DNA from: Notolepis coatsorum
Lineage: Eukaryota; Chordata; Actinopteri; Aulopiformes; Paralepididae
NCBI GenBank assembly: GCA_963971535.1
Contig: OZ020589.1
Coordinates: 94,367,020 to 94,431,019 of the forward strand
Length of the DNA: 64,000 nucleotides
Direction of reading: 5' to 3'
Shown here: piece by piece, positions 1 through 12,473 of the stretch
Position numbering within the stretch: the stretch's first letter is position 1
How the letters are laid out: every line of letters begins with the position of its first letter
Notes under the pieces: model-generated
Told to the model about the DNA's origin: nothing
The model's input: the letters and a program-made list of their open reading frames with translations, nothing else
Database searches by the model: none
Position numbers and translations under genes: made by a program

Positions 1-539
1 GCCACGGGCCGGGTGTATGTCCGCCTCTGGCCGAGCACTTCTGCCGCTCTGACCTTTCCGTCGGCACCAGTGGTCACTTTGCTTACGCGGCCGGCCGGCC
101 ACGCAGCTCGGGGTAGTGACTGGTCTATGGTCATGACGACTGTGTTCACTTTTCAGTTGTCCCCGTCCTTGACCCGCTTCTGCCGGGCTGGAAGGGATGG
201 TAGGGGGGTTAGGAGGAAGCGGGCCTGAGACTGCTTTGATCTGTGCTTGGCTGCGCCTCCACCTCCTCCGTCTGTTTCTCTTGTTTGCTCTGTACCCCGT
301 CTGAGGAGGGGCCGGTTCTGGCCGCCCCGTCAAGGAGTCGCTTGGGGTGCTAGGTTCGAGGTCAGCTACGTCTGAAGCGCAGCTGAGGGGGGTGGAGTTC
401 CGAACTCCCTCTTGTGCCCACGGTTCTCTCACAGGCCTCTCGCTTAATGTCAATAGCCTCTCGACGGGCTGTACGAGAGAGTGGCCGGTGTCGCTCACCT
501 TTGTGTGTAGGCAGCGTGTAGACGTGGGTTGACTGTCAA

Positions 540-3500
540 GTCCGTAGAGGGGGCCCTGGAGAGTCCACCCCAGTCGGGTCTGAACCGCGACTGGGCATCC
601 TTTGGGTCCGATGTGGGCCGCCTCAATTGGGAGAATGAGGTCCGCGTGGTCGGAGCCGATGAGAAGGGTCGGTGTGGCGCCGTCGATAAGCGGTATAGGT
701 AGTTGACGTAGGTGCACATACTTCGCCATCAGCTGTGGGATGGGGTAGGTGTACTGAGACAGGCCTATGTCGTGGCTGGTGAAGACGTTGGTTATACTAT
801 ACTGCTTCTCGGGCTGGTCCACCGCTGCTATCTTGAAGGAGACCTTTTCACCTTTTATGGTCTTCTGGTCCCTTCTGATGGTGCGTATTGTCATGGTACC
901 TTTGGCACCCCGCAGGCCCAACTGGGCTGCTGCGGAAGCGAGGAGGAGAGTCTTTTCAGACCCATCGTCCAGGACGGCGTAAGTGTCCAGGACCTTGTCC
1001 TCGTAGCTCAGGAGCACTCTGACCACTTTGATGAGCACTCGGGGGGTTCCGCTATGCTGGTCAATGTGGAGCACTCCTGTTGGTCGGTTGCTTTGGATCG
1101 TCTGGGGTGGTGCCGACTCGCGGTCGTCCGAGTAGCACCGTGACTCCCAGTGTCTGCTGTAGCAGTCGGGGCACCAGGGAGCGGTCTGGTGGATCTTTGG
1201 TACTGGTGCCACCGCCTCGGCATGGTACATTACCGCGACGGGCCCACTCTGTTGTCCTGGCTGACGCCTGTTGATGTCATGCAGGACCTCCAAGTGGGCG
1301 CCGCCGCACCTGCCGCACTTCTTCTTCAAGCGGCACTCAGCTGCCAAGTGGCTGTGCGCGCAGCGGAAGCAGCGGCGGTGGTCCTTGATCCACTGACTCA
1401 CCTCATCCGTGGTCAGCTTCTTGAAATCGTCCCATTGATACAGCCGATGTTCCCCTTCACAGTACTGGCATTCAATCTTCCACTCCTCTTTCTTCGAGGG
1501 GGTGTCGTGGTTCTTGTGCTGCGGTACTGATTCGGCTTGGTGCATAACGGTCACCGACCGGCGGTTATCATTTAATCCCCGAGGTCCTGGTCTTGGGCTT
1601 GGTCCACTCCATACGAACGTGTCCAGTCGTAAGCTGCTGACCTCCCTGGCGAGGAACTCAGACAGGTCTAGGAGGGATGCCTCTGGGCCGTTGGGGTCAC
1701 GGTGGTCTCTCTGCCGCCGAAAACGCTCTTGTCGGGCGGGAGGGAGCTTCTCTAATATTCTCTCTACATTAGAGTTAGCGTATAGTTCGTGTATCCCTTT
1801 TTCCTTTTGGGACCCCAGCATCCCTACCAGGGACTGTACCTTGATAGAGAGGTCTTCCAATGCTCTGTTGTCTCTGGCTGGGGGGAGACGGTCAATGTCT
1901 CTTATCTCCTGTATCACGTAGTCCCATATGCATCCATAACGTTGGTCGAGGGCTACTAGAGCCGCGGTGTATGGGGTAGTAGAGTTGGAATATGCCAGCG
2001 CTATATTGTGCGCTCTGGGCACCTTCAGGTGCTTGAGTAGGATAGCATACTTGTACGTTTCATCCGGTACATCGGACATCATTGTCTCTAAGCACATTCG
2101 TAGCTCTGTGTACTGTGCTCTGTTCTCGTGTGTGAAGTCCGGGAACGTCGGTGTGCCAAGGTACGATGCCATGGATGGCTGGCACATCGGTGAGCGTTGG
2201 GGGAGAGGCCTCCTGGGCGAGTCTCCCCTTGCGTGTCGTCTTGGGCTGGTACTTGGTGGGTACCGAAGGTCGGGTACCCAGGTGCTGTTCCTCGGTGCTG
2301 ACGGTGCGTCAAACTCACCCGTGAGTTGAGTCGGGGGTTTGTAGCGCAGTGCCTCGGGGCTGACGTCTGGGCTGCACTGGACCTCCTGGTCCAGAGTACG
2401 TTGCTGCTGGTCGGGGCTGTACTGGGCCTCCTGGTCCAGAGTACGTTGCTGCTGGTCGGGGCTGTACTGGGCCTCCTGGTCCAGAGTATGTTGCTGCTGG
2501 TCGGCTTGACATTCCTCCTCTTCCTCCTCCTCTTCCTCTGCTAGGTCCTGGAGTCTTCTGTTCAGTCTCTCGGCGTGGTCCGGTTCTTCCCGGTTGCTGG
2601 GTCTCGTATGGACCGGCCGGGGAGGGGGTTCGGAGACGTGGACAGGATCCTCCTGTTGGCGGGGTCCCGGGTCGCTTGGTCGGGTAGGGGAATGTGTCCT
2701 AGACCCTTGTCTTGACGATCTCCGGGAGCTCCGTGCGGATTGAGGGGGTGTCGCCATGGCAATCAATTTGTCCATCAGCTGCGCCTGCAGCCGGTCGCGC
2801 TCTGCCTCGCGCTGGGCATGGGCGGCGTCGCGCGCTGCTTCGCTCTGGGCATTGGCGGCGGCGTGCTGCGCATTGGCGGCGGCGTGCTGCGCCTCGGCGC
2901 GGCTTCTTTCAATGTTCTCTTCCGTCTGAAGGCGTCTGGTCTCCAGTCTTATGCGGTCGTCTTCACTCCTCTGTTGCGCCTGGAAGCGATCTCGCTCGGT
3001 TGCAGAATGTTCGCGTTCACTGAGGGCTTGCGCTTGGAGTTGCGCGTGAAGGCGCTCTCGTTCGTCTGCAGCTTGTTCGCGCTCGCTCGTCTGTTGCGCT
3101 TGGAGTCGATTGCGTTCACCCTGAAGTCGATCGCGTTCGGTGGAGGCTGCCAGGGTGGCGATGAGTGCCTGCGCCAGCATCTTGTCCGCTTCGCTGGGGG
3201 AAGACACAGGCGGAGGTGATCGGCTTCTGGCAGTGCTCGTTGGAGATCCGTTCTCCTGTCGCGCTCCGAGGAGATCCATCTCCTGGGTGTGCGTCTCTTC
3301 TGGTAGTGGGTCGGGTTCCGTCCCTGGAGCGCTGTCTTTATCCTGGAGCTCTCCGGGGACTGTCCCGTTGGCGTTGTCGGGGGGTAAAGTCATGTCATGT
3401 CCCTCCTGGTCCCCCCCGTGAGCTTGGTCAGTTACGTTAGAACCCACTGGGGTCTCTACTGGCAGGGTCGCCTGTTCGGTAGGGTTTGACATTACTATCA

Positions 3501-3660
3501 TTTTACTATCCGCTTTAGTTATTTTATCCGCATTTAACTTCCTTTTAAAGCTAGGTATTGGACTGACAACGTATGCCTCTAGATAGGGAGGTGGCTGCTG
3601 TCTGCGCTGCGGGCGATCTAGTTTAGGAGAACCGTTTGTGGAGTGTTCATCATCGGCCAT
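540..3660 (-). pseudogene. Broken BEL/Pao gag-protease reading frame
   Basis: Translation starts at an ATG at 3658-3660 (Met-Ala-Asp-Asp-Glu) and follows the same order as the intact homologue. There is an acidic proline-rich N-terminus, a long Arg/Gln/Glu coiled coil (about 2760-3170), a gag DUF1759-like part (about 1680-2160), Cys/His knuckles near 1270-1480, and a DUF1758-type retroviral-like aspartic protease near 600-1060. Frame breaks fragment it, so no single long open frame survives. Gag would form particles and protease would mature the polyprotein. In this copy neither is expected to work. Its start context shows the ancestral reading frame that the younger copy has lost through a one-base difference. 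Confidence 0.7.
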
Positions 3661-3699
3661 GTTAATATTAATATTATATTAATATTACGCTAATTACTA

Positions 3700-3718
3700 T
3701 CCGGGGCTCGAAGGACCA
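3700..3718 (-). other. Primer binding site, tRNA-Tyr type
   Basis: Two bases from the LTR edge, the plus strand carries GGCTCGAAGGACCA. This reads like the 3' acceptor end of vertebrate tRNA-Tyr including CCA, so its complement is the minus-strand PBS. The younger BEL copy has an equivalent site at 52077-52093. The tRNA identity comes from my memory of the tRNA-Tyr 3' end. Confidence 0.65.
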
Positions 3719-3720
3719 AT

Positions 3721-4612
3721 TGTAACTGAGGGGTACAATTCCCTGACTGTATTAATAAGTATGGTATCATTAAACCACTACCGTCTTATGTACATTACTA
3801 CTGGCCATACAGTACACAGGTATATCATGATGAACACCTCCACAATGACACGGTTCCACACAAAACTGGGTTTAAGAATATTTATTAGCAGCAATGATAG
3901 TATATAATATACTTTACGTAGGGTGCGCTTATAAGGCAAAGGAATGTGCGTAAGAAAATCAATAACGTATGTCCATTCTCATATTACGCAGGAGATAATG
4001 AATACCACCTGTATCTTAGGAATTATATCTATGGTACACTAGTAAGGCAGCGGGAGATACTGGTAGGGTCCCTCCGGTTGTAAGCCAGCAAGGGGAGAGG
4101 AAATGTTGGTAACGAAAGTCTGGATCAACGGGGACTCAATAAGCTCCTGCTACGGGAGACGGTACATTACTCCCTTGATCAGCAGACGAAAGCAGCAGCT
4201 ATTCTCCAGTATGCGGTGCAGCATGGAAGAAAGCTAGCCAGCCCCGGGCATCCTAGAGGCGGGCTCGACGATGCTCATCACAGGGTATATCCCACACAAT
4301 TGTGGGTGTAGACGATTCTCCTCCGCTCCAACATCCACAGGACCAAAGCAATAATCCAGCTGGAAAGGGCTCTGCATTCACCGGTGTAGATTCTCCGGTG
4401 CGCGGTACTTCACATTAACTAGGTCGAACTTGACGTTATTCCACTAAGCTCTGACACTTTACTATCCTATTCGCACACGGTTATAAGTGCTCTATTTAGA
4501 TGCACGGTTGCTCACTTCACTTGGTCGTTGACTCGTGATGAAGGCTTTACTAGTAAGGAACGAACGATACGTTGAACGAACGTATTAGGATAAGACGGGT
4601 GGGCCGCGAGAT
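3721..4612 (-). repeat. Truncated 5' LTR of the older BEL/Pao element
   Basis: It begins TGTAACTGAGGGGTACAATT, exactly as the LTRs of the younger copy do, and stays alignable but diverged for several hundred bases. It then stops at an A-tract before the expected CACAACA terminus. Roughly 500 bp of LTR is missing compared with the 1.4 kb LTRs at 44914 and 52096. Confidence 0.75.
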
Positions 4613-4639
4613 GATTTAAAAAAAAAAAAAAAAAAAAAA

Positions 4640-5071
4640 TTGTCGGGCCACTGAACTTAGAAGCAGGCCAGGACAGTGTTTCTAGTTGTATTCTAAAATG
4701 TGACTATATGGTTTTATATTAACTTAATAAATAAACAAAAACGAAAAATCTACTTATTTCAACGAACATTTCAAACTAAATAACAGATTATGCACATAAA
4801 ACGCTGAAAACAACCGAAGCAACAACAGTATTTTAATGAGGCTATTATTATTATTATCATTATTATTTTGCAACAAGTTAGCCCTCTCATAAATAGCACA
4901 TATAAATGAATAACTAACTTGAACTAACTTAATAGGATTGAAGTGATATTTGGCTTAAAAAATCGGTCGCCTGGCAAAAAAAATAAAAAAAAGCCTGACG
5001 ATGTGCATTGGGCCGCGGCTCTCTGACGCCTTATTTTCTGGGCCCTGGCCTGAAAAGTTTGGGAACCCCTG
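4640..5071. mobile_element. hAT-like fragment, right terminus only
   Basis: AT-rich DNA ends in AGTTTGGGAACCCCTG (5056-5071), the complement of a common hAT terminus beginning CAGGGGTTCCCAAAC. No matching left terminus is visible. The left side abuts the A-run that truncates the BEL LTR. It is directly followed by the target duplication of the next hAT element. Confidence 0.5.
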
Positions 5072-5635
5072 ATCTAGAGCAGGGGTGTCAAACTCATTTT
5101 CACAGAGGGCCACATCAGCATTATGGTTGCCCTCAAAGGGCCAAAGACCGTATAAATGTTAATGTAATGTAAAATAAATGTAGCTACACATTTACATATT
5201 GTTAAACATGGTGTTTCTGTATTTATTACTTATTCAAGTTATACATATTGCATATTCATTTGCATAAATGTAAAAATATATGTTAGCTTATGTTATTTTA
5301 ACAAATAATTTTAGTTTATCAGAACCCCATATTACTCCACCAATCAATGATCAAACCATTCAAGTAAATAACAAAGAAGAATATCATCAAATACAAGCTA
5401 TGACATTAAGTTTGTTCAAAACCTTTTTGTCACAGTCAAGAGGGGCAGAACTAACAACTGTGAGCTGCAAAGAACACGTGGGACAGATGTAGCAGATGTT
5501 ACAAAAACAAATGGCTGCACACAACCTTGCAGAGGCCATACATCCAACTAATGGAAGATAGTTTAATTAACTTGAATTAACAGATTGCAGAATGGGTACA
5601 GTACAGTACAGCTCAATACACACAATTGTTAAGGG

Positions 5636-7553
5636 AGCAGCTGAGAGGGTCCTGAGAGCAGCTGAAAGGAAGTATAGAAAGTCACGCCTCACTGCTGACA
5701 TCGACACATATCACAACCTCTTGTTAACATTCTCCAAAACCATTACTAATGCCAAAGCTTCTTTCTTTCACCATAGGATCGAGGCCTCTGCCAAGAATCT
5801 TCGCAAACTGCATGCTACCATGTCCTCCCTCCTCACTCCCCCCCCACCCCCCCCTCCCTCATCTTTCTCTGCCGAAGACTTTGCAATCTTCTTTGAGGAA
5901 AAAGTGGAGAACATCCGCAGCTCCTTCTCCCAACCCCCACCCATTCCAAATGCTGAATCGAGAACCTCATCCTTCACTCTGTCATCTTTCTCTCCCATTA
6001 CAGAAGCCGAGACCCTGACACTGGTAACGTCGAACCGTCCGACTACATGCCAGCTGGACCGGCTACCTTCCCCACTCCTCCAGACCATAGCACCAGACAT
6101 CCTCCCATTCCTAACTGCAACCATCAACTCGTCACTCAACTCGGGGGTGGTCCCCACCTCCCTAAAACAAGCCAGAGTCACGCCCCTCATAAAAAAACCA
6201 TCCCTGAACCCTACCGTCATAGGCAACTACCGTCCTGTCTCTCTTCTCTCCTTCCTTTCTAAAACACTTGAACGTGCTGTATCCAACCAACTTACTGCTT
6301 ATCTCTTACAGAATGACCTCCTAGACCCTAATCAGTCAGGCTTCAGGACTGGTCACTCCACAGAGACAGCCCTCATTGCGGTCACAGAGGCACTTCACTT
6401 AGCAAAAGCGAAAGGCCTCTCCTCTGTCCTGATTCTCCTAGATCTATCTGCAGCCTTCGACACAGTCAACCACCAGACCCTCCTCGCGGCCCTCGCAGGA
6501 ATGGGAGTGGCTGGCTCTGCGCTGACATGGTTGTCATCATACCTCAATGACCGCTCCTACCAAGTGTCATGGAGAGGGACCCTGTCGGCCACCCGCCCCC
6601 TGCGGACGGGTGTCCCCCAGGGCTCGGTTTTAGGACCCCTTCTCTTCTCCCTCTACACTAAATCACTGGGTAACATTATCACGTCACATGGCTTCTCCTA
6701 CCACTGTTATGCCGACGATACTCAACTCTTCCTCTCCTTCCCTCCCTCAGATATCCACGTCTCTGAGCGGATCTCGGCCTGTCTGTCCGACATCTCCGCC
6801 TGGATGACGACCAACCACCTCAAACTGAACCTAAGCAAAACAGAATTGCTCCACCTGCCGGCCAAATCCTCCCCCCTGACCGACCTTTCCATCACAGTCG
6901 AGAATGCAGCTGTGACCGCGTCCCCGACCGCCAAGAACCTTGGTGTTGTCCTCGACGACCAGTTGAACTTCTCTGCTCACATCGCAGCGACAACCAGAAC
7001 CTGCCGATTCCTCCTGAGCAACGTCAGAAGGATACGCCCCTTCCTGACAAAAGAAGCCACCCAACTCCTCGTCCAATCAACAGTCATCTCCCGCCTCGAC
7101 TACTGCAACGCACTGCTCGCTGGCCTCCCGGCCACTGCCACTAAGCCTCTTCAACTCATTCAGAACGCAGCGGCCCGCCTGATCTCAAACCTACCGAAGT
7201 CGGCCCATGTCACCCCACTTCTTAGGGACCTGCACTGGCTCCCCATTGCTGCACGAATCTGCTTCAAGGCCCTCGACCTAGCATACCGTGCGGCAAAGGG
7301 AACTGCTCCCGCCTACCTCCGGTCAATGGTCTCTAACTACACACCCTCAAGACCCCTACGCTCTGCATCTTCTGGCCGCCTCAGACCTACTCCTATCCAA
7401 GCTCCGGGAGGGTCATCAAAGAGAAGTCGCCTATTCTCAGTCCTTGCCCCACAATGGTGGAATGAACTACCCACCCCAGTTAGGACAGCCGAAACACGTC
7501 CAATCTTTCGCCGTCGACTAAAGACGCACTTCTTCAACCATTATCTGAATTAA
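5636..7553 (+). CDS. L2-clade LINE ORF2 fragment, reverse transcriptase and C-terminal part
   Basis: The open frame runs unbroken through the LINE into the upstream repeat, where an in-frame Met at 5592 gives 653 residues; that Met is chance read-in. Reverse transcriptase motifs are intact, numbered in the 653-residue frame: LDLSAAFD (about 283-290, motif A), GVPQGSVLGP (about 340-349, motif B), and YADD (about 373-376, catalytic motif C). The C-terminal part has the conserved DLHWLPI block seen in L2/CR1 ORF2. A full ORF2 is near 1000 residues and starts with an apurinic endonuclease domain, which is absent, so this copy cannot move on its own. The intact catalytic motifs and lack of stops over 1.9 kb suggest a fairly recent insertion. 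No LINE promoter remains. Confidence 0.9.
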
Positions 7554-7764
7554 AAAAAAATTAAATAAAAAAATCTAACCCTAACTAACCATACTGTCAT
7601 GCACTTGTCCTAATAAACTAACCTACACTGTAGCACTCAACACTTTGATGAACATTGTTACTCAGCTGATAGAGTTGTGCTCTTCCTGATGGCTTGTCGT
7701 ACAGAACTTGTAAGTCGCTTTGGATAAAAGCGTCAGCTAAATGACTAAATGTAAATGTAAAATG
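5636..7764 (+). mobile_element. 5'-truncated L2-clade LINE
   Basis: The insertion lies between TAAGGG copies (5630-5635 and 7765-7770), a 6-bp target duplication confirmed by the uninterrupted sequence at 28440-28460. It ends with TAAGTCGCTTTGGATAAAAG followed by GTCAGCTAAATGAC and an AAATGT-type short tandem tail. This is the conserved 3' tail of the RSg-1/L2 LINE group, also shared by teleost SINEs. The 5' part, with the endonuclease, is missing, as expected for abortive target-primed reverse transcription. Confidence 0.9.
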
Positions 7765-8369
7765 TAAGGGGATGCAGACCAGAGAAAGACTTTCGACTTG
7801 TTTACATCAGGGTCCCCCATTTTCAATTCGTAATGAAATTGCTATTATGTGTCTGCATGAACACACAACTGTAACTGTACTCAAAAATAACAAAATAAGG
7901 GTTGTCTCAGTTCACAACTATATTGGTCAAGTTTTGGGTGGGACTTGTTTGCGTCCCTACAATTGAGCGAGATGCTCGGTTATGTCACACAGCCAGTTTG
8001 CATCTGACAGTTCAGACAATATTTCTTCAACCCTTTGTTACCTATTCCGCCTGGATCTTTTTTGTATTTTGGGCTGTAAAATTGTCAAAGAATGTCTGAG
8101 GAGTAAGTGCTTTTGGCTTTTTTCCTTTGTTACCTCAGATGTTCAACATACATGTATGTGTAAGAATGTGTAATAACTAAGGCTGTCAAAGTTAAAGCTT
8201 TATTAACGCATTAACCCACAATTATTTTAACACTGCTATTTTTTAACCCAATATTAATGTAAAAAAAATATTTTTTTTTTTTTACCTGAGCTCTTGGGGG
8301 GCCACATCAAATGACGTGGCGGGCCGGATTTGGCCCGCGGGCCGTGAGTTTGACACCTATGATCTAGAG

Positions 8370-8827
8370 GCATAAATACCCCCGTAAAAACTAAGAAAGA
8401 AAAAAATTAAAAATTAAAAAGAAATGAAATAAAGAAATGAAATAATTTTTATTTTTATTTTTTTTAAGTCTCCTTGACCACCCTTGGATCAAGTACGTAT
8501 AATCACTACTAAAATAGTCCTTTGTTATTACTCTGTCCAATATTAAAAATGTTCCATTGTTCCTGTTTTAAACCCATCACTTTTGTTAGTACGATTAGCC
8601 CATGCAATTGCCAGTTACTTCATCCCTCTACAGCCCCAACTTACCCTTGTTAGTCTTCCAAACCGTTTTAGTAACTTGCACACATAATCTAACCATCTAA
8701 CCTACCTATATATCGTCTTTTCTATTTTTATTCTAATCAGTTGCATTCCTTATTTAATTTATTACTTTTATTATTATTTCCTTCCTGCGCGTTATAGCTC
8801 CTCCTGTACATTTCCTCCACGTTCTAT
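8370..8827. other. AT-rich non-coding stretch, 3' side of the gag-like frame
   Basis: A/T-rich DNA with A-runs at 8395-8470. It probably forms the 3' region of the element whose gag-like frame lies to the right. I could not identify an LTR or poly(A) tail with confidence. Confidence 0.35.
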
Positions 8828-10210
8828 TCAGCCTATGGCCTTTGCAGACACGACCTCTTTTACACACTCCCTCTGAAAATGTCCCAACATTCCGCATGAC
8901 CAGCATGTCTGTCCTCTGATGGACTCTTTCTGAGCCCGCCACCCTTTGCCACATGATCAGGCGTTGTGTCCCAGTTCACCACAACTCCAGCAGTCTTTCG
9001 GCTGGTATCCCACAGCTCCCGACAGGTCCACCCTTCTCCAGTCCTCTGGTTGCATGTCCTGTTGTCTGGAGGAGAGATGTGCATACCTGTTCTTTCCAGC
9101 CGCCGCTCCTTGGGCCTTTTGTTGTTGGGAGGGGCCTGGAAACCCACCCCTCCTGCGGCTGTCATGATTCCCTCGCTGCTCCGCTCCCCGTTCAGGTAAC
9201 AGAGCAAGTGACTTCTCTTGTTCACTGAGTCCTTGTTCTGCAGTACGAAACATAACTTCCAAAATTACATCACTCATGATCTCAGTCTGTTTCGCCAGCT
9301 CTTGTTCTAGCATCTCCCTCTCGCATATGACTTGGTCAACCGCCAGCTGCTTCTCCACCAGTTTTCTACGGACTGTCTCATGTCTTTCGGACGCTTCCGC
9401 GAACGCTCTCTGTCTTTCTGGAGAGAGGCACGTCATCCTCTCTTCCTCCACCCTGGCCCTCGCTGGCTGGCTCCTCATCACCGGCCCACACCTCTCATCC
9501 TGGCTCTGGTGTCGGGGGACCTCTGGACAAGGGAAACTGGTGGGCTGTGGAAACTGTTCGTATATATTCCCATACCTGCTGTCGGTCTCTGTTCCAGCCG
9601 TACGGCTAGAGTGGACTTCGTGGGACTGCTGTAACAACGCCGCTTTCCTCAGTCGCTTTCTTTGTCCCTTGGTTAAACTGCAGTCACCTGCAATGGACAC
9701 TCCAGCGTGGATCGGTTCTGGTTGGAGTAAAACCGTTGCCTCTGGTTCTCTCTCCTCTAAGACCCCCTGTATTGGAATCAAAGTCATTATTTCCAGTCCC
9801 TCTGTCATACTGGTCACCTGAGGGAATTCCATCACATCCAACTCAATCAGATTAACTTCAGGTATCAATCTTTCTACAGGAGTGTCTGCAAAGGTTGTCA
9901 GTATGCTGCCATTATCGGCATTATTTCTTTTCATCGCGCTTCGTGCTTTCTTTTTCTGTTTTTTGATTTGGCTATGTAGCCTATAACGACCTCCTTTCCT
10001 ATACTTAAATACAAGGTTTTGTAAAGGCCTGAATATCTTTGGCCATTGCTTCTTCACTTCTATTGTGACATCTCCAGTTATTGAAATAGACAGATTGTCT
10101 ACTTTTGCTATTGTTATTGCATCTAAACCTTCAGTTGCTCCTATCAATGTTCCACTAAGGTGAACCTCCTGTGTCTCCGACATTCTCTCCACTTTCAAAC
10201 ACTCCTGCAA
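8828..10210 (-). pseudogene. Gag/ORF1-like protein with two CCHC zinc knuckles, one frameshift
   Basis: A 417-residue minus-strand frame (8957-10210) starts at Met1 or, more likely, at Met10 (MSETQEV). It has a basic patch around residues 95-120 rich in KKQKKKAR, a second basic run (KGQRKRLRK) in the middle, and a long Glu/Arg/Gln coiled coil (about 260-340). The C-terminus reads CWSCGELGHNA and then loses frame. In the next frame (about 8828-8930) a second knuckle, CWSCGMLGHFQREC, precedes a stop. Paired knuckles after a coiled coil suggest nucleic-acid binding by a retroelement Gag or a LINE ORF1. No protease, reverse transcriptase or integrase follows, so this is either a gag-only non-autonomous element or a truncated one. 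I do not recognise the family. Confidence 0.55.
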
Positions 10211-12473
10211 TTACCGTTTGGAAAAACAAGTTTCTCTGTGTCTAAAACTATTTTTACCTACTTGAGTTAAAAATCACTCACACTTCCTGATTTTTACCGG
10301 TGCAGACAGGGATTGATAAATGGCTTATCATTCATACTTATACCAAGGCTTATATAGCCGTTTCCCCAGTTGGTATTGAAATCGTCAGAGCCCCATCTGT
10401 CCTGCCGAGCACCTGTGCAGAAAGAAAGCAAAAACACCCAAACTTAACATCAGTGGCATTTCCCTTGTCATTTCCACTATCTGTTATGCATTGGAAATGT
10501 CGGGCAACTCTATACTAATATTTCTAGAGAGATTTGGTGTGATTTATTTGAATTTAACGATACAGCCTTAGCTTTGTTTATGTCCTGGTCCTTCCTCTGT
10601 TCCAATTTCTTTTTGCCTCGATGAATTTTTTCATTCTGATCTCATTTCATACTTTAAATGACACCTCAGCGTATTAACTATGTAAATGTAATATTAACTT
10701 CACCACTTGCTTTCTACTATGGAAATCAAAAATTATACTTCTTCTAAATCGTTTCCTTCCACATTTACGTCTTAACATCGCTTTGACATTCTTCATACAA
10801 CATCAATTTCATTACACATTAACACATATTCCCCCTACAACACCAAAAACTCTTGGTGTTGACTCTTCTCCCAACTGCTTCCAAGGGAAAAATAAATGTT
10901 TAGTGACGTAGATCACCAAACCCTTGACTGTCGCACAGCGCAGCTGTCCATGTCATTAAACTCATAGCGCTTTGACCCTTTCAACCTCCTTTCAGTTAAG
11001 AGTACCCTCCTCCCGTTCGGATGCACTCCTTCCCCTACTTAGATGCACCTCTCCCCATAAGGTTTAGGTAGTCCGCTACATCGGAACAACCAGCTCCTTT
11101 CTTAGGGCTGCCTTGTCCGACGCCAGCCCCTCTCCCCCAACAGAGATGCAGATCTCCACTTCCGGTGGTAAGGTCTCCTCTCAGGAACGGAAGAAGTCCC
11201 CTTATTTTACCTTCAGGTGCAGTTTAAAACTGGGTCCCGTTCCAATCTTAGGAGTGACAGTCCAGATTCCTCTGAATCGATACCCCTTACCCCTCTGCTT
11301 CCCAGTGGTTCTTTTCAAACGTGCTGATCACAGAAGCACAACTCGCCTACTAATGCATTCGGTTTCGGCTTACTGTGGCCTGACTGTACATTGAGCCAGA
11401 TGCATTTATGCCAATAGGGTCATAATGCTATCGGACCGACCGGTGACGCAGTCAATAGAGATCTCATAGTCCATCATCAAGTCAGGACCCCAAGCAACTA
11501 ATTGTCCGTAGTACCTATCAGCCACTCAGTTTTGAAACCTACGGTCTGATCCCCACCCCACTTCGCTATGGGTATGGAAACTTTGACCGTTTTCACCAGC
11601 CTGGCCTGTTCACAGCAGGTGCGGTGCCCCCTCCGGTGCACTGCCCCGCTTCTAGGTGTGGACCGTCGTCCATGTACCACCCAGTGCCCACACTTACTTA
11701 CGTGCGACGTTTCCTGGGCCGACTAGACGGTAACACAGTAAGATGTTGATCATCTTGCCAGACACGGGGGCCATTCAGTATCTCCCCAGCTTACTATAAT
11801 AGTGATTTAACGTGCCCAGGGAATCTTCCGATTCCACTGCCGCCTGCTTAGGGCTAGAGGTTCAGAGTGCCTACCTCCTCCCTAACCCCAGCACTATACC
11901 TACAGCAATATCCTCACAGATCCTTGATTTCTCAACGACCTGCCATTTCTTAGTCTGAAGCATTTTCCCCTCAGTATCGATCCTGAACGAAAACACCCCA
12001 GGTCCCTTTTTCAAGGAATATTACAACTCGTCCCACCATTACCTGTACCCAGACAGGCCAGCGCCCGATACCTACTTCACATACATAATAACAACGTAGT
12101 TCAAAACAAACATCCAACCAATAACACACACAACCTGACGTAAAGCCAACCCTGCCACCAAGGACCCTGACAGGAGGGGGAGATAGGGGACTGACACCTT
12201 GTCTAAAATGAAAAACCACACCCCATTTCTACACCTCAACCGTCTCTAAACAAATTCCAACCTAATGTAAAACCATCGCTTACATAACAAACCCTTCTGG
12301 ACTTCACACACCCATTCGAAACATACACGCCACACACCCAAGGCTGAATATCACCAGGGCCATTCAGGGAGATGGAGGGACCTCTAAATGGAAGCCTAAA
12401 CCCAATTTAGCAGCCCACCACCTAAACTAGAAATGGTCTGCAGCGTACCCATAAACCATTCGAAGGCAAGCAC
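10211..12473. other. Unassigned non-coding DNA
   Basis: No convincing gene, terminal repeat or RNA. Short open frames occur only by chance. The part near 10211-10330 is probably the 5' leader of the gag-like element. The stretch from 10900 to 12400 is of mixed composition and I recognise no repeat in it. Confidence 0.4.

Larger units (their letters stand above)
1..4616 (-). mobile_element. Degenerate BEL/Pao LTR retrotransposon, internally deleted and truncated at both window edge and LTR
   Basis: The element reads on the minus strand. Its left edge (1-210) matches the distal integrase/DUF5641 part of the younger BEL copy at 46475-46680. From about 480 to 3660 it matches that copy's protease-gag part (49220-52030). 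The stretch of about 2.5 kb between these in the other copy, which holds RNase H and most of integrase, is replaced here by some 270 bp (210-480) that I cannot align with confidence. The 3721-4612 segment is a diverged LTR, cut off at an A-run (4619-4639). The 3' LTR lies outside the window. It is a decayed, non-coding relic from a related but distinct subfamily. Confidence 0.8.
5570..7835 (+). repeat. Repeat R (AACAGATTGCAGAATGGGT family), copy 1, split by the LINE
   Basis: A unit of roughly 125 bp runs from TTAACAGATTGCAGAATGGG through CAATTGTTAAGGGGATGCAG to GGGTCCCCCATTTTCAATT. It is cut by the LINE at TTAAGGG. Other copies lie at 28380-28505, 35265-35410, 38995-43398 (split), 60299-62375 (split), 62700-62810 and 63585-63645. 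Several copies end in (TGAT)n/(TCAA)n runs. No coding capacity is seen. Confidence 0.8.
5080..8361 (+). mobile_element. Non-autonomous hAT transposon, family A copy 1, containing an L2 LINE
   Basis: The left terminus is CAGGGGTGTCAAACTCA and the right terminus is the complement of CATAGGTGTCAAACTCA, so the 17-bp inverted repeats differ at two positions. The flanks carry a perfect 8-bp duplication ATCTAGAG (5072-5079 and 8362-8369), the hAT signature. A second copy in opposite orientation lies at 27808-28753 and lacks the LINE, so the empty-site structure can be read directly. No transposase frame is present. Length without the LINE is about 1.15 kb. Confidence 0.9.

Noticed and set aside
712-1530. 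Plus-strand frames of 126-143 residues in the older BEL copy
   Set aside because: Antisense shadows of the minus-strand protease and gag sequence.
5768-6226. 152-residue minus-strand frame in the LINE
   Set aside because: Antisense shadow of the intact reverse transcriptase frame.
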